NCBI GenBank assembly: GCA_022457155.1
Contig: JAJGOT010000515.1
Span: forward strand, 122,501 to 186,500
Source of the DNA: Cladopsammia gracilis
Lineage: Eukaryota; Cnidaria; Anthozoa; Scleractinia; Dendrophylliidae
Direction: 5' to 3'
Length of the DNA stretch: 64,000 bases
Below are positions 35,599 through 45,535 of the stretch, one piece after another. The notes below the pieces were generated by a model. That model had not been told where the DNA came from. It worked only from the letters and a program-made list of their open reading frames with translations, and did not search any database. Position 1 is the first letter of the stretch. Each line of letters opens with the position of its first letter. A program made the position numbers and the translations under genes.

Positions 35599-36631
35599 AA
35601 TTATTTTATGTTTTAAGGAAGAGAAAGGAGAACCAGGCATAGGAGGAAACAGTGGCAATGTTATAATAAATTATTTTATGTTTTAAGGGAGAGAAGGGTG
35701 AACCAGGCATAGGAGGAAACAGTGGCAATGTTATAATTAATTATTTTATGTTTTAAGGGAGAGAAGGGTGAACCAGGCATAGGAGGAAACAGTGGCAATG
35801 TTATAATTATTTTATGTTTTAAGGGAGAAAAGGGTGAACCAGGCATAGGAGGAAACAGTGGCAATGTTATAATTAATTATTTTATGTTTTAAGGGAGAGA
35901 AGGGTGAACCAGGTATAGGAGGAAACAGTGGCAATGTTATAATTAATTATTTTATGTTTCAAGGGAGAGAAGGGTGAACCAGGCATAGGAGGAAACAGTG
36001 GCAATGTTATAATTATTTTATGTTTTAAGGGAGAGAAGGGTGAACCAGGCATAGGAGGAAACAGTGGCAATGTTATAATTATTTTATGTTTTAAGGGAGA
36101 AAAGGGTGAACCAGGCATAGGAGGAAACAGTGGCAATGTTATAATTAATTATTTTATGTTTTAAGGGAGAAAAGGGTGAACCAGGCATAGGAGGAAACAG
36201 TGGCAATGTTATAATTATTTTATGTTTTAAGGGAGAGAAGGGTGAACCAGGCATAGGAGGAAACAGTGGCAATGTTATAATTATTTTATGTTTTAAGGGA
36301 GAAAAGGGTGAACCAGGCATAGGAGGAAACAGTGGCAATGTTATAATTAATTATTTTATGTTTTAAGGGGGAGAAGGGTGAACCAGGCATAGGAGGAAAC
36401 AGCAGCAATGTTATAATTAATTATTTTATGTTTTAAGGGAGAGAAGGGTGAACCAGGCATAGGAGGAAACAGTGGCAATGTTATAATTAATTATTTTATG
36501 TTTTAAGGGGGAGAAGGGTGAACCAGGCATAGGAGGAAACAGTGGCAATGTTATAATTAATTATTTTATGTTTTAAGGGAGAGAAGGGTGAACCAGGCAT
36601 AGGAGGAAACAGTGGCAATGTTAGCATAAAA
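35590..36631 (+). repeat. 15-copy exon-derived minisatellite
   Basis: Units of 59-70 bp each contain ttattttatgttttaag (a 3' splice site) followed by a 42-bp Gly-X-Y coding block (GEKGEPGIGGNSGN) and then gttataatta. I count 15 coding blocks. Only the last copy keeps the full 54-bp exon and a 5' splice site. In the others read-through meets TAA, and the gap to the next acceptor is only about 24-28 nt, too short for an intron. Confidence 0.85.
36578..36631 (+). CDS. collagen-like protein, exon 7 (54 bp, last unit of the array)
   Basis: Between GTTTTAAG and GTAAGC. Encodes GEKGEPGIGGNSGNVSIK, 18 codons, phase 0 to 0. It is the only complete copy of the tandem array, hence the best candidate for the exon that is actually spliced. 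Confidence 0.65.
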
Positions 36632-37683
36632 GTAAGCACTGTGATTTGCATTTTTTAAAAAGACAACTAAAATAATAAAGAAATATTAATCTTCCTAACC
36701 CAAGAAGAAATTTTTAACTTTCATTCCTATTCAGTTTGGTGTATTTTTGTTAAAAAGTTGAAATTGTTTTTTAAATGTAGTGCTAATACATGTATCAATA
36801 CTGCAGGTAGTAAACAATATAAAATTCCAAGAATTATTCAATAATTTTTTAATTTATTCTTACTGGGAATTCTAATGTATAGGATCAAAAAACTGCACTG
36901 TTCTGTTTTCTGTTTTAATAAAATTATAGTGGTGTTCTCACAGGCATCTAACCCAGCTCCTAGCATGAGAAACCTCATAATTTTATTGAGTGTCTTTTTG
37001 AGTTCAGTTTGTAATGACTTTTGTATGTCATGTCACGTCACTTAGGCATAAAATACACTGTAACAGCAGCCCTTTGTGTGAGAAGCCATGTTGCATACAT
37101 TTGTAACAGTGCAAATCATACAGGTTTATATAGGAATTTAATGAACATAATTATTATTGGGAACAGTATGAGGAATAAAAACACAATAAAAATGCCTTAC
37201 CTTACCCTGAATGTATTACTTGTGTCTGCTTGGGCCATTTTGGAGTGATTCCAGAGAGTTTAGTTTCACTGATTTCTCTCTTTTATATATAGAGAAATCA
37301 TTGAAACAAAATAGTAAAACACTTACACAAAGCCAACTGTTATGTTATGCCTCAGTGATGTGACACTCATATTAATTTTCAAAACACACAAAGATCAATA
37401 TACGGTTTCTCACACTAGGAGCTTGGGTGACCTGTGCTTTTCTTCCTTAAAATATTTCAAGCTAATAGAATGCTTCATAATTTAATTATTTGAGCTCAAC
37501 ATGGTGAATCAGTGCAAGAAAAATTAAAGTGTTTTTAAACATGACTCTGAAGATGACTTCTGCTCAGGCTTTCAAAATGTCAGTCATTGTTAACAACAAC
37601 AATTAATAACAAAAGATCACACTACATTTTTTCTTAATTATGTCGTTAATAAATTTGCCGTAAATTTTGCCTTTTTTTCTGAG

Positions 37684-37773
37684 GGCGAGAAAGGATCTCC
37701 TGGACACAAAGGATCACAAGGAGAAAAAGGACAACAAGGACAGAAAGGAATGCCTGGAACATGTGATGCTAAG
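37684..37773 (+). CDS. collagen-like protein, exon 8
   Basis: A 90-bp exon between TTTTTTCTGAG and GTAATT. Encodes nine Gly-X-Y triplets (from GEKGSPGHKG to GQKGMPGT) followed by CDAK, phase 0. The cysteine ends the collagenous stretch. Confidence 0.7.
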
Positions 37774-38213
37774 GTAATTTTATTGCAAACAACTACCAAT
37801 ACCACTTTATTTACCTGCTTGTTAAACAATACCTGTTGCAAAAATATGTATTAGAGGACCTTTCATACTAATAAAGAAATTTATGCAAGTCATTTTAAGT
37901 TAGCCTGCCTGGTTTCTTTCCCAAGATCACAATGGGTGTGTGGGGCTTTGGGTTACAAGACAGAGTAAAGAGCTTTTGTTTTCATGTTGTCAGGAAAAAA
38001 CAAACTCAGATGGCAGAGCAATATCTCTGTTTTGTAATCTTTGTCTTTACTACTTAACTTTTTCAGTGCATTTTTTATTGGAAAAGTTATCAAACAATAA
38101 AATGCCTTCTGTCAAGCAAGGAGAAGAGCCAGCCTTGCATTCAGTTTGTCTTAAAAATACAGTCATGATTCAAAAATTAACAATTGTGCTGTATTGCTCT
38201 TTATTCATATCAG

Positions 38214-38250
38214 GGCTCATCTTCCGGTAAACCAGTATGTTGTGCACTCG
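38214..38250 (+). CDS. collagen-like protein, exon 9 (second Cys-Cys module), gene open beyond
   Basis: Between ATATCAG and GTAAGA. Encodes GSSSGKPVCCAL plus one base of the next codon, phase 1. The CC motif mirrors exon 2, so another collagen block or a C-terminal globular domain is expected after it. No further exon was recognised between 38,251 and 40,700. The provirus lies downstream, so the remainder of the gene, if intact, is past the window. Confidence 0.55.
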
Positions 38251-38506
38251 GTAAGAACATTTTACATCTTTAACATTGTTTTAAGTTATCTAATCACTAA
38301 TACAGAACCGAACGTTTCGGTCATGGCTAAGATCTGGATGAATTTGTTTATAATTTTCCTGAACTATTTGTGACACTGTTTTTGTTAGTTGCTGAACTTA
38401 AGTTTTCCGCAGCGATTGCACTGTAAATCATTCATAATCTAATAATATATTTATAAAATGTTGCATTCGAGCAGGTTAGACTATACTAAGTTACATATAC
38501 AATGAA

Positions 38507-39030
38507 GAGTGTGTATAATATGCGAGCCAGCGAGTCAGCGAGCCATGCGAGTCAACATGCGAGCCATGCGAGTCAACTGCGAGCCACGCGAGCCATGCGA
38601 GCCAGTATAAAATAACTTTTTTTAAATTTTAATGTAACTATACTAAAGATTGCCGCACTCCTCGAATTTATAAAAATACTAAGCAGTTGTCGGTTTCCTT
38701 GTGGCTGGATGGTGGAGCCCTGATGCCAACTGATGCGAACACTACAAATTCTCCTTCCGGTCTCTGAACGAGTGTGTATAATATGCGAGCCAGCGAGTCA
38801 GCGAGCCGTCAACATGCGAGCCATGCGAGTCAACTGCGAGCCACGCGAGCCAGTATAAAATAACTTTTTTTAAATGTTAATGTAACTATTCTTAAGATTG
38901 CCGCACTCCTTGAAGTTATAAAAATACTAAGCAGTTATCGGTTTCCTTGTGGCTGGATGGTGGATCTTTTTACATAAAGCCCTGATGCCAACTGATGCGA
39001 ACACTACAAATTCTCCTTCCGGTCTCTGAA
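38507..39030. repeat. direct duplication of about 260 bp with GCGAGCC satellites
   Basis: Two consecutive units (about 38,507-38,768 and 38,769-39,030) each begin gtgtataatatgcgagccag, contain a run of gcgagcca/tgcgagtcaac words, and end ctccttccggtctctgaac. Copies differ in number of the short words and by an 11-bp insertion. Confidence 0.8.
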
Positions 39031-39060
39031 CATATAGTACTAGTTTTGAGAATTTTGAGA

Positions 39061-39425
39061 ACCCACAGTTTGGAAACGTTACATTGACGATACATTCTCA
39101 CTATGGGACATCAGCATACCAGATATTGTACAATTCATCGAACAAGCCTACAATCAAATTAAATACGGCTGAAATCTCAGACATTGAAACTGCATTTCTG
39201 GATACAATTATATACAAAGGCGAAAGATGCAGGAACAATCTAATTCCTTGATATAAAAACACATTTTAAGCCAACGGAAACGTTTCAATATACACATTTT
39301 AACTCTTGTCACCTGCCAAGTGTTAAAATAGGATTCGTGAAGGGCAAAGCCCTGAGGCTCCTACGAACTAATTCTTCAAAAACCACTTTTCAGGAAAATA
39401 TTTCAAAATTTCAAAAACGCTTTTT
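39061..39425 (+). pseudogene. Penelope-like reverse transcriptase relic
   Basis: Plus-strand reading gives a YIDD-downstream segment (SLWDISIPDIVQFIEQA), an ISDIE.AFLDTIIYKGER block and a thumb-like KGKALRLLRTN segment in several frames. These are typical of Penelope RTs (compare FLDLLLF and KGELMRYAR in the intact element at 56,442-58,193). Cut on the right by a LINE poly(A) end. A different Penelope family from the 52-58 kb cluster. Confidence 0.55.
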
Positions 39426-40732
39426 TTTTTTTAATTTTTTTTTTTTATTTTATTATTTTACACAATTACAATACTGAAGTTCAAAACTATTTTAAAATTA
39501 CTTACAATATATACTTCTTACACAGCAAAAACTACTTATAATATTAACATACCTACATAAATATATAATTACTACTAATATTACTAATAATATAATACAA
39601 CTACTGAACTAACACATAACAAAAAAAAAATAATAAAATAAAATAAAAAATAAATAAATAAATAAATAAATAACATATTAATCAAGCATTTACAAGAGGT
39701 GACACTATCCATTTTGCTTTAAAGAAATCCTTTACTTTCTTTTCACCATACAAACTTATATATCTTTCTGTTTCATATTTTACAGCAATTTTCTTTTTAA
39801 ATCCATGTATATTTGGCAAAACTTGACCTCTTCTACAATCCCACAAGTACAATTTCCCGATTAAAATTAGATAGTTTAAAAACTTTGCAGAAAGGGAGTT
39901 TTGTGTTATCATTCCAACTAAAACATCTTGTAACGAAAGTCGAATGTTCTCATTTAAAAGTTCGTGCCACAATATTTCGAAGTCACGCCAGAAATCTCTT
40001 GAATAAGGACAGAGATATAGGAAGTGATATAGCGTTTCTGATTCAGATGAACAAAATGAGCACGAATCACTCGTTTTAAAACCAATTTTGTAAAGTTTAG
40101 CATTAGTGTAAAGAATGGAGTTGAGAATTTTGTACTGAAATGCCTTAACATATGCTTCAAGAGCAACACTGTGCGGGATCGTAAAAATTTGTTTAACTTC
40201 CTCAAGTGTGAAATGAAATTCATCCTGCAATTTGTTTACAATGGTTGGAAAAAGAGCCTTTCTACTTACAAGTAAAGTATAATAGTCTTTTGATTTCTTC
40301 TTTGTCACATCAAATATGTTATCATCTATTTTTAGAGCGAGTTCACCTGTTGTTGATTTAGGAGAACTATTTTTTAAAATGGAAGGAATGGAGTGTCGAA
40401 GACCTGCCCAAACTAAAAAATTAGTTTTTGAAATCCTGTTAGAAACTAGGGAAAAGGAATCTTTGTTATTTCATTCAAAGGATAGATCACTGATATGAAC
40501 TATACCAGCTTCGAAATAACTTTTATAATACTGTTTTATTATTAATGAGTATTTGTTTGTTATTCCAAAGAATATGTTGCCAATCTTTTTCTGAAGAGAA
40601 CGAATCTCTAAATTCTGACCACCACTGCAATAATTCTAGATAGAATAGCGAAGTATTCAGTGGCAGGATTCTAACATCATAATTGCAATAAAACAAAAAG
40701 GCCGCCAAGGGGTTCTAGATGCCATGTCAGAT
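39425..40732 (-). pseudogene. 5'-truncated LINE (probable L1/Tx1 group), 3' half of ORF2
   Basis: A T-rich run at 39,420-39,460 is the poly(A) tail of a minus-strand LINE. The intact frame 39,682-40,308 (208 codons) covers the end of ORF2: VKAFQYKILNSILYTNAKLY followed by the zinc-like CSFC, then CPYSRDFW. Upstream frames (40,316-40,708) give LPLNTSLFYLELLQWWSEFR and WNNKQILINNK with frameshifts. Coding similarity runs up to about 40,730, exactly where the inverted repeat bordering the provirus begins. The LINE may therefore have been the target of the viral insertion. Confidence 0.7.
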
Positions 40733-41011
40733 AAGTAGGTGTATAGAGCTAATTCTGGGACAATCTAATTTTCTCCTGAATTTCACAGAATTGTCACAAA
40801 GTCGACAAATTCTAAAAATTTATCAATTTCTGTCATTTGTCACACAACTCCTAGCTTCTTCAATTCTGCTCAAACTCAACAGAATTGTGAGGATTCTGTC
40901 GATTTGAGCAGGGGACAAATTATTTTTCATTTGCTGCAATCCGCACAAATTATTTCTGTGAAATTCAGGAGAAAAATAGATTGTCCCAGAATTAGCTCTA
41001 TACACCTACTT
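40733..41011. repeat. foldback inverted repeat at the left border of the provirus (candidate viral terminal repeat)
   Basis: Arms of about 58 bp, beginning AAGTAGGTGTATAGAGCTAA on the left and ending with the exact inverse at 41,011, enclose about 160 bp with further internal inverted pairs around ctgctcaaa / tttgagcag. Polinton-type elements have terminal inverted repeats starting AG. This could be the left terminus folded on itself, or an unrelated MITE next to it. The matching right terminus is outside the window. Confidence 0.45.
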
Positions 41012-41083
41012 GAGCACAAAACAAAATCTTGAAATTAGCCAATTTCAAGATTTGTCTGCTGAATTTTCACACAACAAAATTAG

Positions 41084-43435
41084 TCATTTTCCAAAAATTT
41101 CACGTTCATTTGGGGAGAATATTTCTTCCATTCTCCAATGTCCCAACGTCAGATCAATTTCATTTTCCAAAATTTCACGCTCATTTTTGGGGAATATTTC
41201 TCCCAGTCTCCAATGCCCCAACACCAGCGTATCAATTCCGTTTCCCAAAATCACTCTTTTGTCATCTTCCGCACTCAACGCAATTTTGGTCATGTTTTCC
41301 GTGAATAAATGGTGCCCTCTGCTGCGGAAGATACTTTGCCTTCTGAGTTGCTTTTGTTTTGTCCTCAAACATTTCATGAAGTTTGCATGCCTCAAACTCT
41401 TTCTGATCATACATTTTTTCACTCCTTTTGCCTTTTGTTCCTCCGTGGTTTCTGCATTCTTCTCCATCAGGAAAGAATACAGTTTCGGTTTCAGGGCAAT
41501 AAATTCTGACAGAATGGCACCTTCGCATTCATCTTTCATCAACCCAATCTTTTTTTTGTTCCCCGGCACGATTGGCATTCCATTCAACACTGCCGGATGT
41601 TCTGGGGAAAAATCATTTGTGTCAAACCATTCTGCCACATCCCCCGCAATGTCCGCAAAGAAATCTTCCGTTTCAATCTCCAGCACCAAAGAATCTGTGT
41701 CGGTATAAAGGAGAGAAACATTTTCCCATTTTTTCTTCACATACCCATAGTGAAAATCATACATCAAAAGTTTGGACAAATCCAAGATTGACATTCCGAC
41801 AAAGGTGGGTTTATTCACGACCACTCGCGTTTTCCTCATCTTGACTGCAATCAGAAACTCATCGAAAATTTTCACATCGGCGAAGTTGCATTTATTCACC
41901 AGCTTTTCTGCCCTTTCCGCATCTTTCACCAGTTCAATCGTGACTCGGTTTCTCAGGTTTTCCATGGTTTTCCCAAAGACTGAGTTGTTCATGAGTTTGA
42001 AGAAATCTTTTTCAAACTTCGTTTTTCCCTTGGATCTCAGGGCAGTGTTTTTATCAATATAACATTTCATGAAAGGTGCTTCTTCGAATTTGATTCCTCG
42101 TCTGATTTTTTTCAACTTCATTCCCAGGGAAAGATAAAATGCCAGATTGCGACCGTGCAAAACCATGCCTTCTTTGTCCCTCAGATTTTGCGTAAGTTTT
42201 TCAATTCCACCCAGCGTCAGTTTTTCCGGAGCCAGGGGAAAATCATTATGGTCGTCATGCAATTCTGGGGGATAAATGAGATCAACTTCAAGAATGCAAC
42301 CTTGACCTTCTGTTTTCACAAACTTTTCCCAGTTTTGCAAATCTTCTTCGCTCATCCATTGGAATTTCCCAACTGGAAGAGGCTGCGACATGGCCCATCC
42401 ATAAAGGTTGTTTGCGTCCAAATAAACCAGGAAACGAGATGGCTCTTTTGGATCGAAATTCTTCATATATTGGTTGTTTGCTTTCGCAAATCGCTTGAAT
42501 GCATTTGCGTTTCCTCCCCTGACTCCTTTTTCAATCATCAACAATTGTTCCACATCCTCCAGAAGTTCTAAGTTTGCTCCGGTTACTTTCAGCATTGCAT
42601 CCCAAGCCAACCCAGGGGTAGTGAAAAAGTGCGCTGGATCCAGTTCATAGTTTTCTTCGCAAAGTTTTCTGAAACTTTCCATGACATCTGCAAGCAGCAG
42701 CACGTCCGTTTTCAGATAAAGATCGTGAAACTCGCCCATATTTTTCACTTCAAATTCTTCCCAGACTCGCTGGGCATGGGCGAAGTCTTCATCTGAGATT
42801 TTTTCCTGATTCAATCTGGAGAAAAACGTGGTTTTTTTCGGTAATTTTTGCTCGAATTTGTCAAATCCTGTCATGAATTCATAGGGATAAACTCCTTTTC
42901 GCCGCATCAAATCGCTTTTCTCACCAAAAAATCTGGTGATTTCTTTCAATTCTTCTTTGGGGAGATTTTTTGCAAGTGATTCCAATCCTGCCAGCGTGAA
43001 TTTGAAGGAATCCAGAAATCGAATTTCATGTTTCACTGAAAATTCTTTCCCTTTCTCCTCATTCCATTCTTTTTTCAATTCGAATTTCAGGGAAAAGGAA
43101 ATATATTTCTCCTCGTTGTTGGGGATGCATGTCACGCTCAAAACTTCATCCATTGTCCCCAAAGCTCGCACAAAAAGATGAGCGTCATAGTTTGCCAGAT
43201 TGTGAAAAAATACAGGGGTGAATTTTGGCCTTTGAAACTTGAGGTTGCAAGATTGATGCGCTGCTCCCCTGAATTTTCCTGAGAAGTGACAGTGATCCCT
43301 CACTTTGGACAGACTTTTTTCCCCGAATTCTTCTCGACACAACCAACACACCTTCGCTTCTCGAAATGATTTCCATTCTTGGTTGGTCAGGGGAATCATT
43401 TCCTTTTTCGGCAAATTCAAGTGAGCTTGTTTCAC
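41084..43435 (-). CDS. polB: protein-primed family B DNA polymerase, C-terminal part (frame-split)
   Basis: Replicates the viral genome from a terminal protein primer. This 783-codon frame contains a zinc/HNH-like CWLC...HCHFSG cluster (residues 30-63), Exo II NLANYDAH (79-86), Exo III YLKTDVLLLADV (about 240-251), Pol motif A YLDANNLYGW (about 338-347), motif B LMNNSVFGK (481-489), motif C LLYTDTDSL (575-583) and the KxY-like KPKLYSF (about 649-655). These are all hallmarks of adintovirus/Polinton PolB. The conserved C-terminal ending appears twice in tandem (last 50 residues, 41,088-41,240). Exo I lies in the other frame at 43,444-44,988; a single-base frameshift near 43,465 separates them. 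The gene is thus inactive unless the shift is an assembly error or recoded. Confidence 0.9.
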   Translation of the reverse strand: MKQAHLNLPKKEMIPLTNQEWKSFREAKVCWLCREEFGEKSLSKVRDHCHFSGKFRGAAHQSCNLKFQRPKFTPVFFHNLANYDAHLFVRALGTMDEVLSVTCIPNNEEKYISFSLKFELKKEWNEEKGKEFSVKHEIRFLDSFKFTLAGLESLAKNLPKEELKEITRFFGEKSDLMRRKGVYPYEFMTGFDKFEQKLPKKTTFFSRLNQEKISDEDFAHAQRVWEEFEVKNMGEFHDLYLKTDVLLLADVMESFRKLCEENYELDPAHFFTTPGLAWDAMLKVTGANLELLEDVEQLLMIEKGVRGGNANAFKRFAKANNQYMKNFDPKEPSRFLVYLDANNLYGWAMSQPLPVGKFQWMSEEDLQNWEKFVKTEGQGCILEVDLIYPPELHDDHNDFPLAPEKLTLGGIEKLTQNLRDKEGMVLHGRNLAFYLSLGMKLKKIRRGIKFEEAPFMKCYIDKNTALRSKGKTKFEKDFFKLMNNSVFGKTMENLRNRVTIELVKDAERAEKLVNKCNFADVKIFDEFLIAVKMRKTRVVVNKPTFVGMSILDLSKLLMYDFHYGYVKKKWENVSLLYTDTDSLVLEIETEDFFADIAGDVAEWFDTNDFSPEHPAVLNGMPIVPGNKKKIGLMKDECEGAILSEFIALKPKLYSFLMEKNAETTEEQKAKGVKKCMIRKSLRHANFMKCLRTKQKQLRRQSIFRSRGHHLFTENMTKIALSAEDDKRVILGNGIDTLVLGHWRLGEIFPKNEREILENEIDLTLGHWRMEEIFSPNEREIFGK

Positions 43436-43443
43436 CCGGGAAA

Positions 43444-44988
43444 TTAATTCCCGAATGAACTCTCTGGGAAGTTCTTCATTTTCATTTCAGCTCTCTTCAA
43501 CACAGGCTCCATTTGCAAAAACGGGGAAACGAGATGAAACGCAAATCCGCAGGGGATATGCTCGTGGGTTTTTTGAGTTCCTCTCAGCGGTTTCAAGATT
43601 GACTCAAAATCTGCATATCCCACAACAGGCAGATGCATCATTTTTGCATAGTTTTGGAAGGAACAAGTTCCTCCTGGAAGTTCAATTCTCGCGGCCTCAA
43701 AATCTCCGCAAATGGTTTTGTGTTTCTCCAGACTTTCCATTCTGGGAAATGAATTGAGGCATCTTTTGCAGAAAAATCTTTCATGCCCATTTCGCGAAAC
43801 TTGGGAGCTTGCAAGGCGGGAGAAATTTTTTACCAGGCAATAGTGCGTTTTGAATTCTTCTGTCAGCAGAATCAAATCCACATGAAGTCTCTTTTCTTCC
43901 TTGGTGATTCTCAGGGGAAAAACAAATCCATCCCAGCCGAAAACGTTCACTGAAATGTCAGGATTTCTGGCCTCAAAAAACTTGATTTTTTCCACGGCCA
44001 TGGGGAATTCGCAACCATCCCAATTCATTTCTTCTGCTTGTTCTTGCAAAGCCGGTGTGATTCTTTCCGGATGGACCTCGATCATATTTGCTGCTCTGCT
44101 CAAGCACCATTTGAAACACATCTCATCTTCATTTTGCATGTTGATCACGGCTTTCTTGTTTGCCAAGTCGGCAGGCAGTTCAATCCACCCAGATCCTCGC
44201 AGGGGGTTCCAGCGCACAAAATGAATTTCCAAACGCAAAACTCTTTCAAACATCCAATTACTGCCCCTGCGATTGAAGTTTTCCAGATTCTCAATCATTT
44301 CTCTTTCCATTTCATCCAGAATTTCTGGGTTGTTTCCCAGATTCTTTTTCTGCCGGGAATGGAAAAATGGATCTTCAATCACTTCCTCTCCAGAAGCCAA
44401 ACTGGTTTGAGACATTTCCGCATTCAGAACGCATTTCACTTTTGTTTGTGGATTTTCTCGCAGGAGCCTGAGAACCAACCATCTTGCTCTCCGGAAGAAA
44501 TCTTGGGGAGTTGGGGAATCATCTCCTTGAATTATGAATTGTCTCGCGAGTCCTCGCAAAGCAGATTTTCCTTCTTCCACGACCAACCTTTTTTCCCACA
44601 ATTTTTTGACTTGTTTTTTTAATTTTTCCACTGCGGGATTGACTCTTCTCCGAACATCAACATCATTTACATTTTCCAACCAATTCGTCCAATCTACAAT
44701 ATTATCCACATTTTGTTCAATCGCTCTGGGAATGACTCTGGAAGGAACGCTTCTTCTTTCCGGAATCAAAAAAGGAACATTTATTTTTTCATTTTCGGCA
44801 TCTAGAGGGTTGGTTTTTTGATGTTTCCGAATTCTCAAACGAGCTGCTTTGTTCATTTTTGGCTGATCTAATCCCCCTCCTTGCCAAAGATTTTCAATTA
44901 AAAACTGCACCAGTGCATCTTTTTTCAATCGCGACCAACCTCGCAAGTTTGTCGATCGTGCAAAGGATTGCCATGCAGCTAAAGACAT
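43444..44988 (-). CDS. polB: protein-primed family B DNA polymerase, N-terminal part (frame-split)
   Basis: The ATG at 44,988 is preferred over the one at 45,018 because it carries the TTAAAATG context shared by other genes of this virus. A short SAP-like helix pair (GWSRLKKDALVQFLIENL) opens the protein. A conserved IELPADLANKKAVINMQNED block lies in the middle, followed by a C2HC-type finger (CKRCLNSF...HKTIC) and Exo I ADFES near the end. The frame terminates at 43,444, directly before the C-terminal part, and the two are offset by one base. Together they span about 1,300 codons, normal for adintovirus/Polinton polymerases. Confidence 0.85.
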   Translation of the reverse strand: MSLAAWQSFARSTNLRGWSRLKKDALVQFLIENLWQGGGLDQPKMNKAARLRIRKHQKTNPLDAENEKINVPFLIPERRSVPSRVIPRAIEQNVDNIVDWTNWLENVNDVDVRRRVNPAVEKLKKQVKKLWEKRLVVEEGKSALRGLARQFIIQGDDSPTPQDFFRRARWLVLRLLRENPQTKVKCVLNAEMSQTSLASGEEVIEDPFFHSRQKKNLGNNPEILDEMEREMIENLENFNRRGSNWMFERVLRLEIHFVRWNPLRGSGWIELPADLANKKAVINMQNEDEMCFKWCLSRAANMIEVHPERITPALQEQAEEMNWDGCEFPMAVEKIKFFEARNPDISVNVFGWDGFVFPLRITKEEKRLHVDLILLTEEFKTHYCLVKNFSRLASSQVSRNGHERFFCKRCLNSFPRMESLEKHKTICGDFEAARIELPGGTCSFQNYAKMMHLPVVGYADFESILKPLRGTQKTHEHIPCGFAFHLVSPFLQMEPVLKRAEMKMKNFPESSFGN

Positions 44989-45023
44989 TTTAATGGAGAA
45001 AAAATCTTTTTTTCCCATTAAAA

Positions 45024-45512
45024 ATGAAGTTTTCGATTCAGGAAGCCGGAGGTGAAAAACAAACTTTTTTCACATTCAAAGAAGCATCAGAAAAAACTGG
45101 ACTTCCCTCCAAGACGATTTTGCGAGTTCTCAAATCAGGAAACAGCAAATATACCCGAAGAGCCGACCAAAAAGTGTTTTGGATTCAGGAGGAAGAAGAC
45201 AAACCATTCATCCAGATTGATGGGGAAGATTTTTTCACTGCGGAGGAAATTCAGGAACGATTTGGTTTGTCGCGCACAGTTTTTTTCAACCAACTTTGCA
45301 GGAAAAAAACTCATTTTCTGGATTCTCAGGAGAAATCGCATGAAGTTACTGGGGTTTCTCCCAGACTGGAGAAATTTCTGAATCTCATGAGAGTGAAGGC
45401 TGCGGATGAAAAATTTATGCATTCTCGAGCAAAAAAAGGAATGGCTAAAGTTCACACCGACGTTAATGCTGCGATGGATCAATGCGTTGAAGATTTTCAA
45501 GCACTGTTTTGA
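45024..45512 (+). CDS. NUMOD-like DNA-binding protein
   Basis: 162 codons, divergent from PolB with a 35-bp gap. Contains two helix-turn-helix modules of the NUMOD1 style: TFKEASEKTGLPSKTILRVL followed by KSGNSKYTRRADQKVFW (about 16-53), and TAEEIQERFGLSRTVFF (about 71-88). NUMOD modules normally accompany homing nucleases and provide sequence-specific DNA contacts. No nuclease domain is present, so a stand-alone regulator or origin-binding protein is plausible. A second, longer NUMOD-only gene lies at 47,991-49,003. The functional role is inferred. Confidence 0.55.
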   Translation: MKFSIQEAGGEKQTFFTFKEASEKTGLPSKTILRVLKSGNSKYTRRADQKVFWIQEEEDKPFIQIDGEDFFTAEEIQERFGLSRTVFFNQLCRKKTHFLDSQEKSHEVTGVSPRLEKFLNLMRVKAADEKFMHSRAKKGMAKVHTDVNAAMDQCVEDFQALF

Positions 45513-45535
45513 TTTTTTTCTCTTTTGGAGAAAAA

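Noticed and set aside
35676..36338. Minus-strand open frames with repeated LFPPMPGSPFSPLKHK
   Set aside because: They are the antisense reading of the collagen-exon minisatellite. Their periodicity is explained entirely by that repeat.
43455..44821. Plus-strand open frames opposite PolB
   Set aside because: Shadows of the minus-strand polymerase with no own start context or motif.
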